From CBDDEI01 sp965226775 (GTDB lineage Bacteria; Chloroflexota; Dehalococcoidia; SHYD01), in assembly GCA_965226775.1 (NCBI GenBank), contig CBDDEI010000002.1, positions 248,001 through 312,000 on the forward strand: 64,000 nt of DNA. Direction: 5' to 3'. Of the stretch, positions 15,912 through 24,341 are shown piece by piece; the stretch's first letter is position 1; each line of letters opens with the position of its first letter. The notes below the pieces were generated by a model. It did not search any database, was not told where the DNA came from, and was given only the letters and a program-made list of their open reading frames with translations. Position numbers and translations under genes: made by a program.

Positions 15912-16745
15912 CTACTGGCTGCTTGCGTCCTGCGAACCACCGATGGAGCGCACTGCGTTCATCGCATCTCGTAGGCGTTGCGCCTCATTCCGGGCCGCCG
16001 CTGCATAGTTCTCATTCCGGGAAGCATAAATAATCTGCCGGCCAACGTTAATAATAGCCCCTCTCCCAGTGCTGGTTACACCATTGCGTATGGATTGTTC
16101 CATATCTCCGCCTTGCGCGCCTACACCGGGGATGAGGATGACCTGGTCGGGGCAGATGCCCCGCACCTCTCGCAGCTCTTCCGGATAGGTTGCGCCAACC
16201 ACCAGGCCCACGTTGCCGTAGGTGTTCCATGCCTTGCAGCGCTCCGCCACCACCTGGTAGAGCGGCCGCGCACCATTATTGCCCTGCACGATGAGCGACT
16301 GGAACTCCACCGCGCTGGGGTTAGAGGTGCGACAAAGCACAAAGACGCCCTTATCGCGATATGCCAGGAAAGGCTCCAAGCCATCGACTCCCATATACGG
16401 ACCCACCGTCACCGCGTCGAAGCCCCAAACATCAAACATCGCTCGCGCGGACATAGCGGAGGTGTTGCCAAGATCGTGGCGCTTCACGTCCCCTATCACC
16501 GGAATGTGGGACGGGACCCAAGAGCGCACCTGCTCCAGGACGCCCAGCCCTTCCAGCCCCAACGCCTCGTAGAATGCCCAGTTTGGCTTGTATGCGCACA
16601 CCAGGTCGGACGTGGCGTCTATGGTATTGCGGAGGAAGCGGGTGAGGTCGCGGTCACCCATCATGTCCAGGTCGACATCCAAGCCCACGCACAGCAGGCT
16701 CTCGTTCTGAGCCGTCGCGCCGTCAAGCTGTTCAAAGAAATTCAT
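15912..16745 (-). CDS. pyrF: Orotidine 5'-phosphate decarboxylase (type 2, PyrF)
   Basis: A 277-residue OMP decarboxylase, the last step of UMP synthesis. It belongs to the long (type 2) subfamily: SLLCVGLDVDLD, CAYKPNWAFYEALGLEG, IGDVKRHDLGNTSAMSA (the catalytic Asp/Lys set) and VILIPGVGAQGGD. The open frame continues far upstream, but that part is antisense-like filler overlapping murI. The ATG at 16745 gives the normal N-terminus (MNFFEQLDGATAQNESLL) and overlaps the murI stop in an ATGA arrangement, so I chose it. Confidence 0.94.
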   Translation of the reverse strand: MNFFEQLDGATAQNESLLCVGLDVDLDMMGDRDLTRFLRNTIDATSDLVCAYKPNWAFYEALGLEGLGVLEQVRSWVPSHIPVIGDVKRHDLGNTSAMSARAMFDVWGFDAVTVGPYMGVDGLEPFLAYRDKGVFVLCRTSNPSAVEFQSLIVQGNNGARPLYQVVAERCKAWNTYGNVGLVVGATYPEELREVRGICPDQVILIPGVGAQGGDMEQSIRNGVTSTGRGAIINVGRQIIYASRNENYAAAARNEAQRLRDAMNAVRSIGGSQDASSQ

Positions 16746-17530
16746 CGTGGGAGCATCCTTGCCGCTGGCCACAGCGCATCTACTACTGTTAAAAAGCCCT
16801 CTAGGTCTGCACTGGCGTAGAACGAAATGCCGCCTTGGCCGGGGCCAGGGTTGAGCAGGTCGTGACTCTCCAGCACACGGCCCACCTGTTGGGCAACGGG
16901 CATCGCGGTATTGATCACCGCCACATCCGGCCCGGCCACGGAGCGGATATCGTCCTCCAAGAAGCCGTAATGTGTGCAGCCAAGGACAATGGTATCTACG
17001 CCCTGCTCCTGCAACGGCTCGATATAGCGGCGGAGCAACGCCCTCACCGGGGCCGTGCCCACCTGGCCCTGCTCTACCAGTGAAACGAGGTCCGGGCACT
17101 GTTGAGAGATAATCTCCACGCCACTGGCAAACTCGCTCACCAGCTCTGCGAAGACCTGTGTTTGAAAGGTGGCCTCTGTGGCGAGCACGCCTACTTTAGC
17201 GGCCGCGGAGGTGGCGCTACCGGCTTTAACGCCGGGCACTACACCTACAAAGGGAACATCGTATGTTGCTCGCAGGTCTTGGAGAGCGACACTGGAGGCA
17301 GTATTGCACGCGCCTACAACCAGCTTCGCGCCCTTCTCGATGAGGAATCCCGCCGCGTCCAGCGCCAGCTTCCGCACCTCCTCTTCCGAGCGGTCGCCGT
17401 AGGGAAAGTACGCGCGATCGGCGTAGTAGAGGAGGGACTCTCGGGGAAGTATCTTGTGGACGGCGGCAGCAATAGAAAGCCCTCCCACGCCTGAGTCGAA
17501 GATGCCTATGGGTGCTGATTGGGCCGTCAC
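16742..17530 (-). CDS. murI: Glutamate racemase
   Basis: A 262-residue cofactor-independent racemase making D-glutamate for peptidoglycan. It has IGIFDSGVGGLSIAAAV with the catalytic-site aspartate, the first catalytic cysteine in VVGACNTASSVAL, the second in TIVLGCTHYGFLE, and PFVGVVPGVKAG between. Length is normal. It overlaps pyrF by 4 nt (ATGA). Together with murA, mreB and the PgeF gene it adds to the cell-wall genes in this block. Confidence 0.95.
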   Translation of the reverse strand: MTAQSAPIGIFDSGVGGLSIAAAVHKILPRESLLYYADRAYFPYGDRSEEEVRKLALDAAGFLIEKGAKLVVGACNTASSVALQDLRATYDVPFVGVVPGVKAGSATSAAAKVGVLATEATFQTQVFAELVSEFASGVEIISQQCPDLVSLVEQGQVGTAPVRALLRRYIEPLQEQGVDTIVLGCTHYGFLEDDIRSVAGPDVAVINTAMPVAQQVGRVLESHDLLNPGPGQGGISFYASADLEGFLTVVDALWPAARMLPR

Positions 17531-17599
17531 TAGTGCCTCGCCAATTCCAGTCGATGATACCAGCGGCTTCTTAGGAGCGTCAAGAAACCCCCCGCGCCG

Positions 17600-17962
17600 T
17601 CAGTCCGTAGCAGGGGCGGTGATAGCAGATAGATAGCCCACCGTCCGCTCCACTGGGGTAACATACATGAACCCCACGCCGTGCTGATCCAGGTGGCCCG
17701 CCTTGGTCATGGCGTCAACCACCTGATCCAAGAGGAACTCTTCAACCACTATCAGTATTACTTCCTTCTCCGGCTGGATGGCTAGTCCCAGTAGTCCCAG
17801 GCGTTCCCGTACGCCCTGCCCTCGTCCCAGAAGCACGGTTGCTCCCGGCGCGCCCGCCTTCAACGCGGCCTGAACGCAGCCGTCCGCGCGGCCACGTTGG
17901 ACAACGGTGGTGATGAGCTTGAGGGGGAGCCCCGCGGCGTCACTCGTGTTTGCCGATGTCAT
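17600..17962 (-). CDS. P-II-like regulatory protein next to DUF1538
   Basis: A 120-residue protein with the ferredoxin-like P-II pattern: LKLITTVVQRGRADGCVQAA, GAPGATVLLGRGQGVRE and a EVILIVVEEFLLDQVVDAM strand-helix unit. It lacks the classical uridylylated T-loop tyrosine seen in GlnB/GlnK. Two-thirds through, EFLLDQVVDAMTKAGHLDQHG resembles the P-II C-terminal helix. It lies 21 nt after the DUF1538 membrane protein, a pairing found repeatedly in bacteria, so it probably gates or reports on that protein. The ligand is unknown. Confidence 0.75.
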   Translation of the reverse strand: MTSANTSDAAGLPLKLITTVVQRGRADGCVQAALKAGAPGATVLLGRGQGVRERLGLLGLAIQPEKEVILIVVEEFLLDQVVDAMTKAGHLDQHGVGFMYVTPVERTVGYLSAITAPATD

Positions 17963-17983
17963 GCACTACCTCCTGCCTGCATA

Positions 17984-19639
17984 TCAGGCCGCTGCCAATG
18001 CGGGATTGACGCGCCGCGTCCGGCCCACTGTTGAAACGATAAGCCCAAGCGTCAGCACCGAAAGAATAGGCCCGATGGACGCCAGCGCGAGCATTCCGAA
18101 CCCTTCCGGCGCGTTCACCGTGATGCCGATGCCAAGTCCCAGGGCGAGCACCAGGGGCACCGTTATGGGCCCTGTGGTCACGCCTGCGCTGTCCCAAGCG
18201 ATATTAATAAACTCTTCGTCGCTCACAAGCGTCACTATGGTAAGTAATGCGTAGGCTGGCAGCACCATATACTCCAACGGAATGTGAAAGATGATCTTAA
18301 TCACTCCTGCCGCCAGCCCCATGCCAACTCCAAAGGCAACGGCATGCATGAGGAAGGGCTTTTTGAACGCTCCTGCGGTCACTTCTTCAACGGTGATGCC
18401 CATGGCATTGAGCGCAGGCTCGGCCAAGGTTGCGCCGTAGCCCAGAGCAAAGGCAAAGGCCACCGCAATCACCTTGCCCAGCGTAGGCCCGTAGATCGCT
18501 TCCGGCGGCGCGAAGGCCAGGGGGACGTGCCCCCCTACCTGCTGCCCCAACGGCACCAAGCCGGTGAACAGTCCCAGATTAAAGAGTCCCAAGCCTATGA
18601 TACTGAAGATAACCCCTAAAATAATCTGGCTGGAATTGCTAACGTCCTCCCGCAGCAGGTACTTCTGGACCACGAACAGCAGCAACATGAGCGGCACCAC
18701 TGCCTGCAGCGCGGTCTGGATGGAGGCGGCCAGCAGCCCTAACAGCGGTGGTGAAGAAGCGCCGGCAGCTGCGCTGCTCTGCGCCAGCACCGCAGCCTCT
18801 GACGGAACCGCATAGTTTCCACTGAAGAAGAGGAACAACGACATAGCCAGCACCGCGCTAATTGGCCACAGCGACGCCAGCGTCACGATACCGAAACAGT
18901 TCACCCCCGCATCCGACTTGTTAAGGACGGTAGACACACCCAACCCTAGCGCCAGCACCAGAGGCACCGTAACGGGCCCGGTGGTGACAGCGCCGGTGTC
19001 CCACGCCAGGGAGATAATCTGGCGGGTCTCCTCGTTGGCGGCGGCGATCACCGTAAGGGTAAGGGGAAGGAACAGACTGGGCAGCAGCAGCGTCCGCAAG
19101 CGCCAGTGGCGCACAAAGCGGTAGACTCCCAGCACCGTGGCTATCCCGACGCCGAAGCCGACGCTGCCCACCAGCAAGTGGGAGCTTCTGTTCAGCATCT
19201 CGTAGAGCAGGGGCGCATCCTGGGGCTTCACGTTTGCGCCGGCCGCTTTCAGGGTGCTGATGGCCGGCTCCGCAAACGTTGCGCCAACGCCCAGGACAAA
19301 CGCAAAGCCTAGCACCAGGCTAATGGTCGCTTTTGCGGGCATAGTAGCGCCGATGCTCTCTCCCAGAGGCATAAGACCCAGCTTCAGCCCCTCCATGAAG
19401 AACATGAGGCCCAGGACCACTGCAGTTAGCCCAGCGGCAATGGCAAGGCCCCCGCTGACCGGCTGGTGCAGCACTATCACCTGGAAAACAAAGAGGAAGA
19501 GGGAGATGGGCAGCACGGCGGTTACCTGCGCCCACACGCGCTGCACGAAGTATGGTCCCAGAATAACCAGGACCAGCTTGGGAGTTATCGCTACTTCTCG
19601 AACAACTTCCTGGTAGTCCGTTTTTTCGGAAGTTTGCAT
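17984..19639 (-). CDS. DUF1538 membrane protein (two repeated domains)
   Basis: A 551-residue polytopic protein containing two DUF1538 units. The halves mirror each other: VLGFAFVLGVGATFAEPAIS with GSVGFGVGIATVLGVYRFV and AWDTGAVTTGPVTVPLVLAL in the first, and AVAFAFALGYGATLAEPALN with HAVAFGVGMGLAAGVIKII and AWDSAGVTTGPITVPLVLAL in the second. The inverted-repeat-like layout and the glycine-rich re-entrant TTGPxTVPLVLALGLG motif suggest a channel or transporter. DUF1538 proteins have been connected with Na+/ammonium-type transport only by context. It sits upstream of the P-II-like gene. Confidence 0.85.
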   Translation of the reverse strand: MQTSEKTDYQEVVREVAITPKLVLVILGPYFVQRVWAQVTAVLPISLFLFVFQVIVLHQPVSGGLAIAAGLTAVVLGLMFFMEGLKLGLMPLGESIGATMPAKATISLVLGFAFVLGVGATFAEPAISTLKAAGANVKPQDAPLLYEMLNRSSHLLVGSVGFGVGIATVLGVYRFVRHWRLRTLLLPSLFLPLTLTVIAAANEETRQIISLAWDTGAVTTGPVTVPLVLALGLGVSTVLNKSDAGVNCFGIVTLASLWPISAVLAMSLFLFFSGNYAVPSEAAVLAQSSAAAGASSPPLLGLLAASIQTALQAVVPLMLLLFVVQKYLLREDVSNSSQIILGVIFSIIGLGLFNLGLFTGLVPLGQQVGGHVPLAFAPPEAIYGPTLGKVIAVAFAFALGYGATLAEPALNAMGITVEEVTAGAFKKPFLMHAVAFGVGMGLAAGVIKIIFHIPLEYMVLPAYALLTIVTLVSDEEFINIAWDSAGVTTGPITVPLVLALGLGIGITVNAPEGFGMLALASIGPILSVLTLGLIVSTVGRTRRVNPALAAA

Positions 19640-19669
19640 ACTCTCGCTAATGATATTGGGTTCGTGTTG

Positions 19670-20206
19670 TTAGAGGATGCCTTGCCCGATAGTGGTATAG
19701 GCGTTGAGCAGCTCGGTCTCTTTCTCGACCCGTTCCTCCAGGTCTTTCAACGCTTGCTGCTTGGGGATGACCTCGTCTTTCACAATGCTCTTAGTGATCT
19801 CTGGCTGCTGCAGCTCTTTCGCCGCCCGCGCCCGTACAATAGCCGCGGCAATCTCGCTGGTTTTCAGCATGGCCTGCCGCTGCAGCTCCGCCACCTGTTT
19901 CTGCTGTTCTTCGTAAAGACTACGCAACGCCGAAGCCTTGGGGCCGGGGGAAAGGCTGGCCCACTGGTGCTCCACGTCGTACTCATCCACCGTCGCGCTG
20001 GCAGCAGCCTGCGGAGTCGCCTCTTCCACCGTCGCGCTGGCAGCAGCCTCGGGAGTCGCCTCTCCCACCGTCGCGCTGGCAGCAGCCTCGGGAGTCGCCT
20101 CTTTCACTGTCGCGCTGGCGGCAGCTTCGGGAGTCGCCTCTTCCACCGTCGCGCTGGCAGTAGCCTCGGGAGTCGCCTCTCCCTCAGGGACTTGCTCTTC
20201 TACCAT
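19670..20206 (-). CDS. Ala/Glu/Thr tandem-repeat protein with C-terminal coiled coil
   Basis: A protein of about 178 residues that I cannot assign. From the ATG at 20206 (preceded by GGAGG) it begins MVEEQVPEGEATPEATAS and then carries five near-identical 13-residue repeats with consensus EATPEAAASATVx. The last third is a charged helical region (LYEEQQKQVAELQRQAM, then PKQQALKDLEERVEKETELL) likely to form a coiled coil. There is no signal peptide or membrane segment. It lies 30 nt upstream of DUF1538 and is probably cotranscribed with it and the P-II-like gene. An upstream ATG at 20263 is an alternative start. Confidence 0.6.
   Translation of the reverse strand: MVEEQVPEGEATPEATASATVEEATPEAAASATVKEATPEAAASATVGEATPEAAASATVEEATPQAAASATVDEYDVEHQWASLSPGPKASALRSLYEEQQKQVAELQRQAMLKTSEIAAAIVRARAAKELQQPEITKSIVKDEVIPKQQALKDLEERVEKETELLNAYTTIGQGIL
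19987..20181 (-). repeat. Five tandem 39-bp repeats inside a coding region
   Basis: Five consecutive 39-bp units begin at 19987, 20026, 20065, 20104 and 20143, sharing the core CCACCGTCGCGCTGGCAGCA on the plus strand with few substitutions. The period is an exact multiple of three, so copy-number changes would keep the reading frame and change only the length of the linker in the encoded protein. Confidence 0.9.
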
Positions 20207-20289
20207 TGCCTCCACTCCTTCACTTGCTGGTTGCACATGTAAATCATAGTGTACATCGCCCATCCTGCGCTGCCGCAAGTTCTGATGGG

Positions 20290-21087
20290 TTATTCCGAGG
20301 AGCGCCACTCCTGGAACCATCGCGCCGCCCGGAGCGTGACGCTGGTGGGAATCAACCAGAGTGCCGTAACCATCAACCGGTTCCGCCAGCCCGTCACCAC
20401 TACCCGCTTGCCTCGCATAAGCCCGCGATACCCAATCCGCGCCACCTCTCCCGAGCTCATGACAGCGCTCTTGAACGCGCGTGAGCCCTGCATCCCGGCG
20501 CGCTCCTGGAACCTCGACTCGGTGGGTCCGGGGCAGAGCGCGGTTGCGGTCACACCGCTGCCCTCCAGCTCGCTAGCCAGAGCCTCGGTAAAGCGTAATA
20601 CATAGGCCTTGCTGGCGAAATAGACCGCCATCAACGGGCCGGGCAGATACGCAGCCGTGGAGGCCACATTCATGATACGACCGGACCTGCGACGCAGCAT
20701 TGGCCCCAAGAAGAGCTTGGTTAGCTCCGTGAGGGCAACGATATTGACCTGCAGCAAGGCCACTTGTTTGGTCAGATCAACCTCCGCAAAGTAGCCAAAG
20801 TTCCCAAATCCGGCGTTGTTCACCAGCACGTCAACCTGAATGCCCTGCGTCTCCAGCTCGGCGTACAGCTCCGCAGCGGCGGTATGGGTCGAGAGGTCCT
20901 TGGGGATGGCCGTTACGTCCCCGTGGAACTCCATTGCGAGACGGTTCCGCGCCTCCTCCAGCGCGGGCCTGCCACTGGCGACAAGGATGATGCGGTACCC
21001 ATCCTGGGCAAAGCAGCGCGCCAGTTCGTAGCCGATGCCGCTAGAGCCGCCGGTAATCAATGCGGTCGGACTTGCACTGTCGATCAT
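20290..21087 (-). CDS. Short-chain dehydrogenase/reductase (SDR)
   Basis: A 265-residue classical SDR. It has the nucleotide motif ALITGGSSGIGYELARCF, NNAGFGNFG, the catalytic Ser in IMNVASTAAYLPG and the YFASKAYVLRF (YxxxK) pair. The Ala/Ser-rich helix and the C-terminal hydrophobic-basic end resemble YqjQ/DltE-type reductases of unknown substrate. The longest frame begins at 21150 inside the GNAT gene, but GAGAGGAAGAAG directly before the ATG at 21087 and the start of the Rossmann strand favour the shorter form. It follows the GNAT gene by 10 nt. Confidence 0.87.
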   Translation of the reverse strand: MIDSASPTALITGGSSGIGYELARCFAQDGYRIILVASGRPALEEARNRLAMEFHGDVTAIPKDLSTHTAAAELYAELETQGIQVDVLVNNAGFGNFGYFAEVDLTKQVALLQVNIVALTELTKLFLGPMLRRRSGRIMNVASTAAYLPGPLMAVYFASKAYVLRFTEALASELEGSGVTATALCPGPTESRFQERAGMQGSRAFKSAVMSSGEVARIGYRGLMRGKRVVVTGWRNRLMVTALWLIPTSVTLRAARWFQEWRSSE

Positions 21088-21097
21088 CTTCTTCCTC

Positions 21098-21871
21098 TCA
21101 GGATGCTGGCCGTACGCGGTAGTGGTAGCCGTAAACAGGCTCAAACCCAAGCGTTCGGTACAGGTTTAAGGCAGGCTCGTTGTCCTGCTGTACCTGCAAG
21201 TACGCGTGCTTTGCGCCCTGGCGCTGGCCCCAAGCCAGTAAGTGCAGCGCCGCATCACGGCCAATGCCCTGGTTCCTTTTGCTCTGCCGCGTGACGAGGC
21301 TGAATAACCCAAGGTAGTCCTGCTCGACGACACCCATCCCCATACCAACGACCTCGCCTTCCTCACGAAGGACAAGGAAACCCGCCGACGTGGCAAGCCG
21401 GCTCATCATCTGCATGATCGTCGAAAAATGTCGTCGAGCGGAGCGCTCCAGCATGCAGTAAGCCGCAACCCACCCGCTCGTCACTTGGGGTAGCAACTCG
21501 ACATCGGTGCGAGAGGGTGTCGGCAACTCACCTAGGTCCTTCATTAGCACCAGCGAATCAGCCTCAGCCACGTAGCCCAACCGGCCAAGCAGCCCGTCAA
21601 TCGTTGCCGCCGGCGTCAGTTTGAAGACTGCCGGAAGGCCGCGATCGCGGTAAAGCCGCAGGCAGAGGCGCGCCTTCTCTTCGTCGTCATCCAGCGATGG
21701 GTAGAGCGGGTGCACTGAGTTCGCCCGTCGAGTATAGCCAGCAGCGAACCGCAACGCCCAGCCGTCGTACAGGATGGTTTCCAGGCTCGGCCAGGCATTC
21801 ATGGACAGCTCCTCTAGCCGTCGTATGTAGCTGTCTGAGACCCCGACTGCGCGGGTGAAGGGCGCAGTCAC
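21098..21871 (-). CDS. GNAT-family N-acetyltransferase
   Basis: A 257-residue protein with a GNAT domain in its C-terminal half. The acetyl-CoA loop is VTRQSKRNQGIGRDAAL, followed by LQVQQDNEPALNLYRTLGFE and the closing YHYRVRP strand. The N-terminal half (YIRRLEELSMNAWPSLETIL, DGWALRFAAGYTRRANSVHP) is the extension seen in a common two-part family of acetyltransferases. The frame stays open upstream, but the GTG at 21871 overlaps the mmcQ stop (GTGA) and is the likely start. The substrate is unknown. Confidence 0.83.
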   Translation of the reverse strand: MTAPFTRAVGVSDSYIRRLEELSMNAWPSLETILYDGWALRFAAGYTRRANSVHPLYPSLDDDEEKARLCLRLYRDRGLPAVFKLTPAATIDGLLGRLGYVAEADSLVLMKDLGELPTPSRTDVELLPQVTSGWVAAYCMLERSARRHFSTIMQMMSRLATSAGFLVLREEGEVVGMGMGVVEQDYLGLFSLVTRQSKRNQGIGRDAALHLLAWGQRQGAKHAYLQVQQDNEPALNLYRTLGFEPVYGYHYRVRPAS

Positions 21872-22206
21872 TGAACTGCGTCGAAGACGGCTGCGAGGCG
21901 CTTCGGTGCAGTGCGGCGCCACGCATCGACAACCAGCTCCCGCATGATGTCGGGCTCAACCGAGGCAAGTTGCACCGTCACCCAGCCAAAGCGGCCGACA
22001 TACGAAGACATCGAGAACGTGCTCGGATCCATGTCGATGAGCGCCTGCTGATCGACTGGGCTGGCCTTGACGCTGGCGGCAGGCGGGTCGCCGCTGGTAA
22101 CAACGAAGATCTTATTCCGGACACGAAAGGTTAAGTCGCCCCACGTTTCGCGCTCCTCCGCCTCAGGCATGGAGAGCGCTAACGCCCGCAGCTCTTCAGA
22201 GGTCAC
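21868..22206 (-). CDS. MmcQ/YjbR family protein
   Basis: A 112-residue protein of the MmcQ/YjbR family (CyaY-like fold). Typical features are LRALALSMPEAEERETWGDL, TFRVRNKIFVV, and the C-terminal WVTVQLASVEPDIMRELVVD and WRRTAPKRLAA segments. Family members were annotated as DNA-binding or as effector-related; the function is unclear. The open frame continues upstream into comM in an alternative frame; GTG at 22206 lies 5 nt after the comM stop and gives the normal N-terminus (VTSEELRAL). Confidence 0.82.
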   Translation of the reverse strand: MTSEELRALALSMPEAEERETWGDLTFRVRNKIFVVTSGDPPAASVKASPVDQQALIDMDPSTFSMSSYVGRFGWVTVQLASVEPDIMRELVVDAWRRTAPKRLAAVFDAVQ

Positions 22207-22210
22207 TGCT

Positions 22211-23734
22211 TCAGCTCCAATCGCGGGGGCGGTACTGGATGGCCTCAGCCAGATGCATTGACGAGATCGCCTCCGCGCCCGCCAGGTCCGCGATGGTACG
22301 GGAGACCTTGAGGATACGGTGAAACGCCCTCGCCGAGAGCTGGAGCTGCTGCATCGCCGCGCGGAGGAGGGTCTGCGCGTCCGGCTCCACCGCGCAGTAC
22401 TGGCGGACTTCAACTGCAGTCATATCGGCGTTTGCGCCCAGGCGCGTACCGGCAAAGCGTTGCCGTTGTAGCGTGCGGGCAGCATCTACACGCGCACGGA
22501 TGGAGGTGGAGGGCTCACCGGCCGAGACGTCGGCCAGCTTGTCATACTCCACCCGCGGCACCTGCACAAAAATATCGATGCGGTCCATCAACGGCCCGCT
22601 AATCCGCTTCTGATAACGGTTCACAGCGCCGGAGCTGCAGGTGCACTCCTTCACCGGGTCGCCATAATAGCCGCACGGGCACGGGTTCATCGCCGCGATG
22701 AGCATGAAATTGGCGGGAAAACTCACCGAGCCGTTCGCCCGGCTGATGGTGACCACCCGGTCCTCCAATGGCTGGCGCAGCACTTCCAGGTCCGCCTGAC
22801 CAAACTCGGGCAGCTCATCCAGAAAAAGGACGCCAAAGTGGCTCATGGTGATCTCTCCGGGCCGCGGGATACGGCCGCCACCCACTAGGCCGGCTTGAGA
22901 GATGGTGTAATGCGGCGCTCTGAAGGGTCGTTGGCGAATAATGGGAGTGTCGCCCGGCAGCATGCCGCTCACACTGTAGATCTTGGTCACTTCCAGCGCT
23001 TCCTCAGGGGTGAAGGGCGGCAGAATGGAAGGCAGACAGCGGGCCAAGAAAGTCTTGCCGCTCCCAGGCGGGCCGCTCATGACCAGGTTGTGCCCGCCCG
23101 CGGCCGCCACCTCCAGCGCACGCTTTACGTGTTCCTGCCCCTTCACGTGCTGAAAGTCCATACTGAACTCATCCTCCGCCGGCGCAGCCAGCACATCCTC
23201 ATCAGTATGGAATGGCTCAATCTGGCGCTCGCCCCGCAGGTGCGCCACCAGATCAGCAAGCGTTGGGACGGGGTAGACCTCCGGGCCTTGCAGCAGCGCC
23301 GCCTCCCGCGCGTCTACCTCCGGCACAAAGACGCGACGAATGTGCTGCTCCTGCGCTAGGGCCACCATGGACAGGATGCCAGCGGTATGCCGCAGCGTCC
23401 CTTCTAATGAGAGCTCACCCAGGAAGAGGGCAGGCTCCTCCAACAGCGGCGCTTGTTCAGAGCTCATCAGTACGCCCACCGCGATGGGCAGGTCGTAGGC
23501 CGGGCCCTCCTTCTTGAGGTCGGCGGGGGCCAGATTCACGGTGATGCGCCGGGAAGGGAAGGTGCAGCCGGAGTTGCGGATGGCAAACCGCACCCGCTCC
23601 CTGGCTTCCTGCACCGCCGTGTCCGGCAGGCCCACGATCAAGAAGTTGGGCAGGCCGGGCGCCATGTCCACTTCAACCTGGACTAAGGCCCCTTCCAGCC
23701 CAACCACCGCGCTGGTGTGCACTTTAGCAAGCAT
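22211..23734 (-). CDS. comM: YifB/ComM family Mg chelatase-like AAA+ ATPase
   Basis: A 507-residue AAA+ protein of the ComM family, a hexameric helicase that promotes branch migration during natural transformation in Vibrio. The N-terminal Lon-like part has MLAKVHTSAVVGLEGALVQV and NLAPADLKKEGPAYDLPIA. The ATPase has Walker A MSGPPGSGKTFLARCLPSIL, Walker B GVLFLDELPEF and the signature RAPHYTISQAGLVGGG. A zinc-binding NPCPCGYYGD and ECTCS follow. The C-terminal Mg-chelatase domain is complete. It heads the minus-strand run, with 136 nt to the divergent broken gene at 23871. Confidence 0.93.
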   Translation of the reverse strand: MLAKVHTSAVVGLEGALVQVEVDMAPGLPNFLIVGLPDTAVQEARERVRFAIRNSGCTFPSRRITVNLAPADLKKEGPAYDLPIAVGVLMSSEQAPLLEEPALFLGELSLEGTLRHTAGILSMVALAQEQHIRRVFVPEVDAREAALLQGPEVYPVPTLADLVAHLRGERQIEPFHTDEDVLAAPAEDEFSMDFQHVKGQEHVKRALEVAAAGGHNLVMSGPPGSGKTFLARCLPSILPPFTPEEALEVTKIYSVSGMLPGDTPIIRQRPFRAPHYTISQAGLVGGGRIPRPGEITMSHFGVLFLDELPEFGQADLEVLRQPLEDRVVTISRANGSVSFPANFMLIAAMNPCPCGYYGDPVKECTCSSGAVNRYQKRISGPLMDRIDIFVQVPRVEYDKLADVSAGEPSTSIRARVDAARTLQRQRFAGTRLGANADMTAVEVRQYCAVEPDAQTLLRAAMQQLQLSARAFHRILKVSRTIADLAGAEAISSMHLAEAIQYRPRDWS

Positions 23735-23808
23735 TTTGGCAATCCATCACTAGGCGAAGCATAGCAGCGTAGCTAGTCGTGCCAAGAGAACCTAGCCAGC
23801 AAGAATAC

Positions 23809-23848
23809 TTGACATTTAGTTTTACTACTTTACCATGTAAATATGGTA
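23809..23848 (+). promoter_or_regulatory. Promoter with overlapping inverted-repeat operator
   Basis: TTGACA at 23809-23814 is followed after 16 nt by TACCAT (23831-23836), a plausible promoter for the broken gene at 23871. The -10 region overlaps the inverted repeat TACCAT-GTAAAT-ATGGTA (23831-23848), which has 6-bp arms and a 6-nt spacer. This layout is usual for an autoregulator binding its own promoter. The sequence here is strikingly AT-rich compared with both flanks. Confidence 0.45.
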
Positions 23849-23870
23849 TTACTATGACTGAAGGCATAGT

Positions 23871-24328
23871 ATGGTCACCACTAAGCCGATAACTATTGCT
23901 GACGAAGTATGGATAGCCACAGCATTACTCCATCGTGAGCAGCCGGATCGTGCTGATTTTACCATCCACGAGATCCAGGAACGCGTCACCGCCACTAGCG
24001 GGAGTAGTCCGCGCTGGCATTTTGCCACACATCTATCTCCATTGCGTGGCCAAATCTCCAAACCCAGCCAGACTCTGCACCTTGCAACAACCAAAGTACT
24101 CGTCGTCTCTGGCGTCCGGGAGACCCATGTCACCCAGATAGGACCAAGGGACGGCAGCGTCCGGATGTAGAGGTCATCCCCTTGCGCTACCGTGACCTAC
24201 TTACCTGGTACTTCACGGAGTATGCCGTTCAAGGGGGCTCTTCGAAACAGATCCAATTCTCGCTCTCAGAGGTCTTGGGAAAGGCTACTTGGGTGACGAA
24301 CACCCTGACGATTACGTTCGACGCTTGA
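23871..24328 (+). pseudogene. Frameshifted small regulator-like gene (winged-helix-type N-terminus)
   Basis: Three overlapping frames add up to one protein. Frame one gives TIADEVWIATALLHREQPDR and FTIHEIQERV; frame two, from about 24005, gives PHIYLHCVAKSPNPARLCTL; frame three, from about 24085 to the TGA at 24328, gives RLWRPGDPCHPDRTKGRQRP and IPLRYRDLLTWYFTEY. Read together this follows a widespread uncharacterised domain with an EVW...HEIxERV start, a THxSxHCVANxxPNP-like middle and a GDPxHPDR...YRxLxxWY end. Two frameshifts are therefore needed. It precedes the broken PIN gene by 13 nt, so the pair may once have been a toxin-antitoxin-like unit; that is inference. Confidence 0.6.
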
Positions 24329-24341
24329 GACAGGGCTGGGA

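Noticed and set aside
16746..17099. N-terminal extension of pyrF
   Set aside because: It overlaps murI almost fully, has biased Arg/Gly/Pro content, and the family N-terminus begins at the ATG at 16745.
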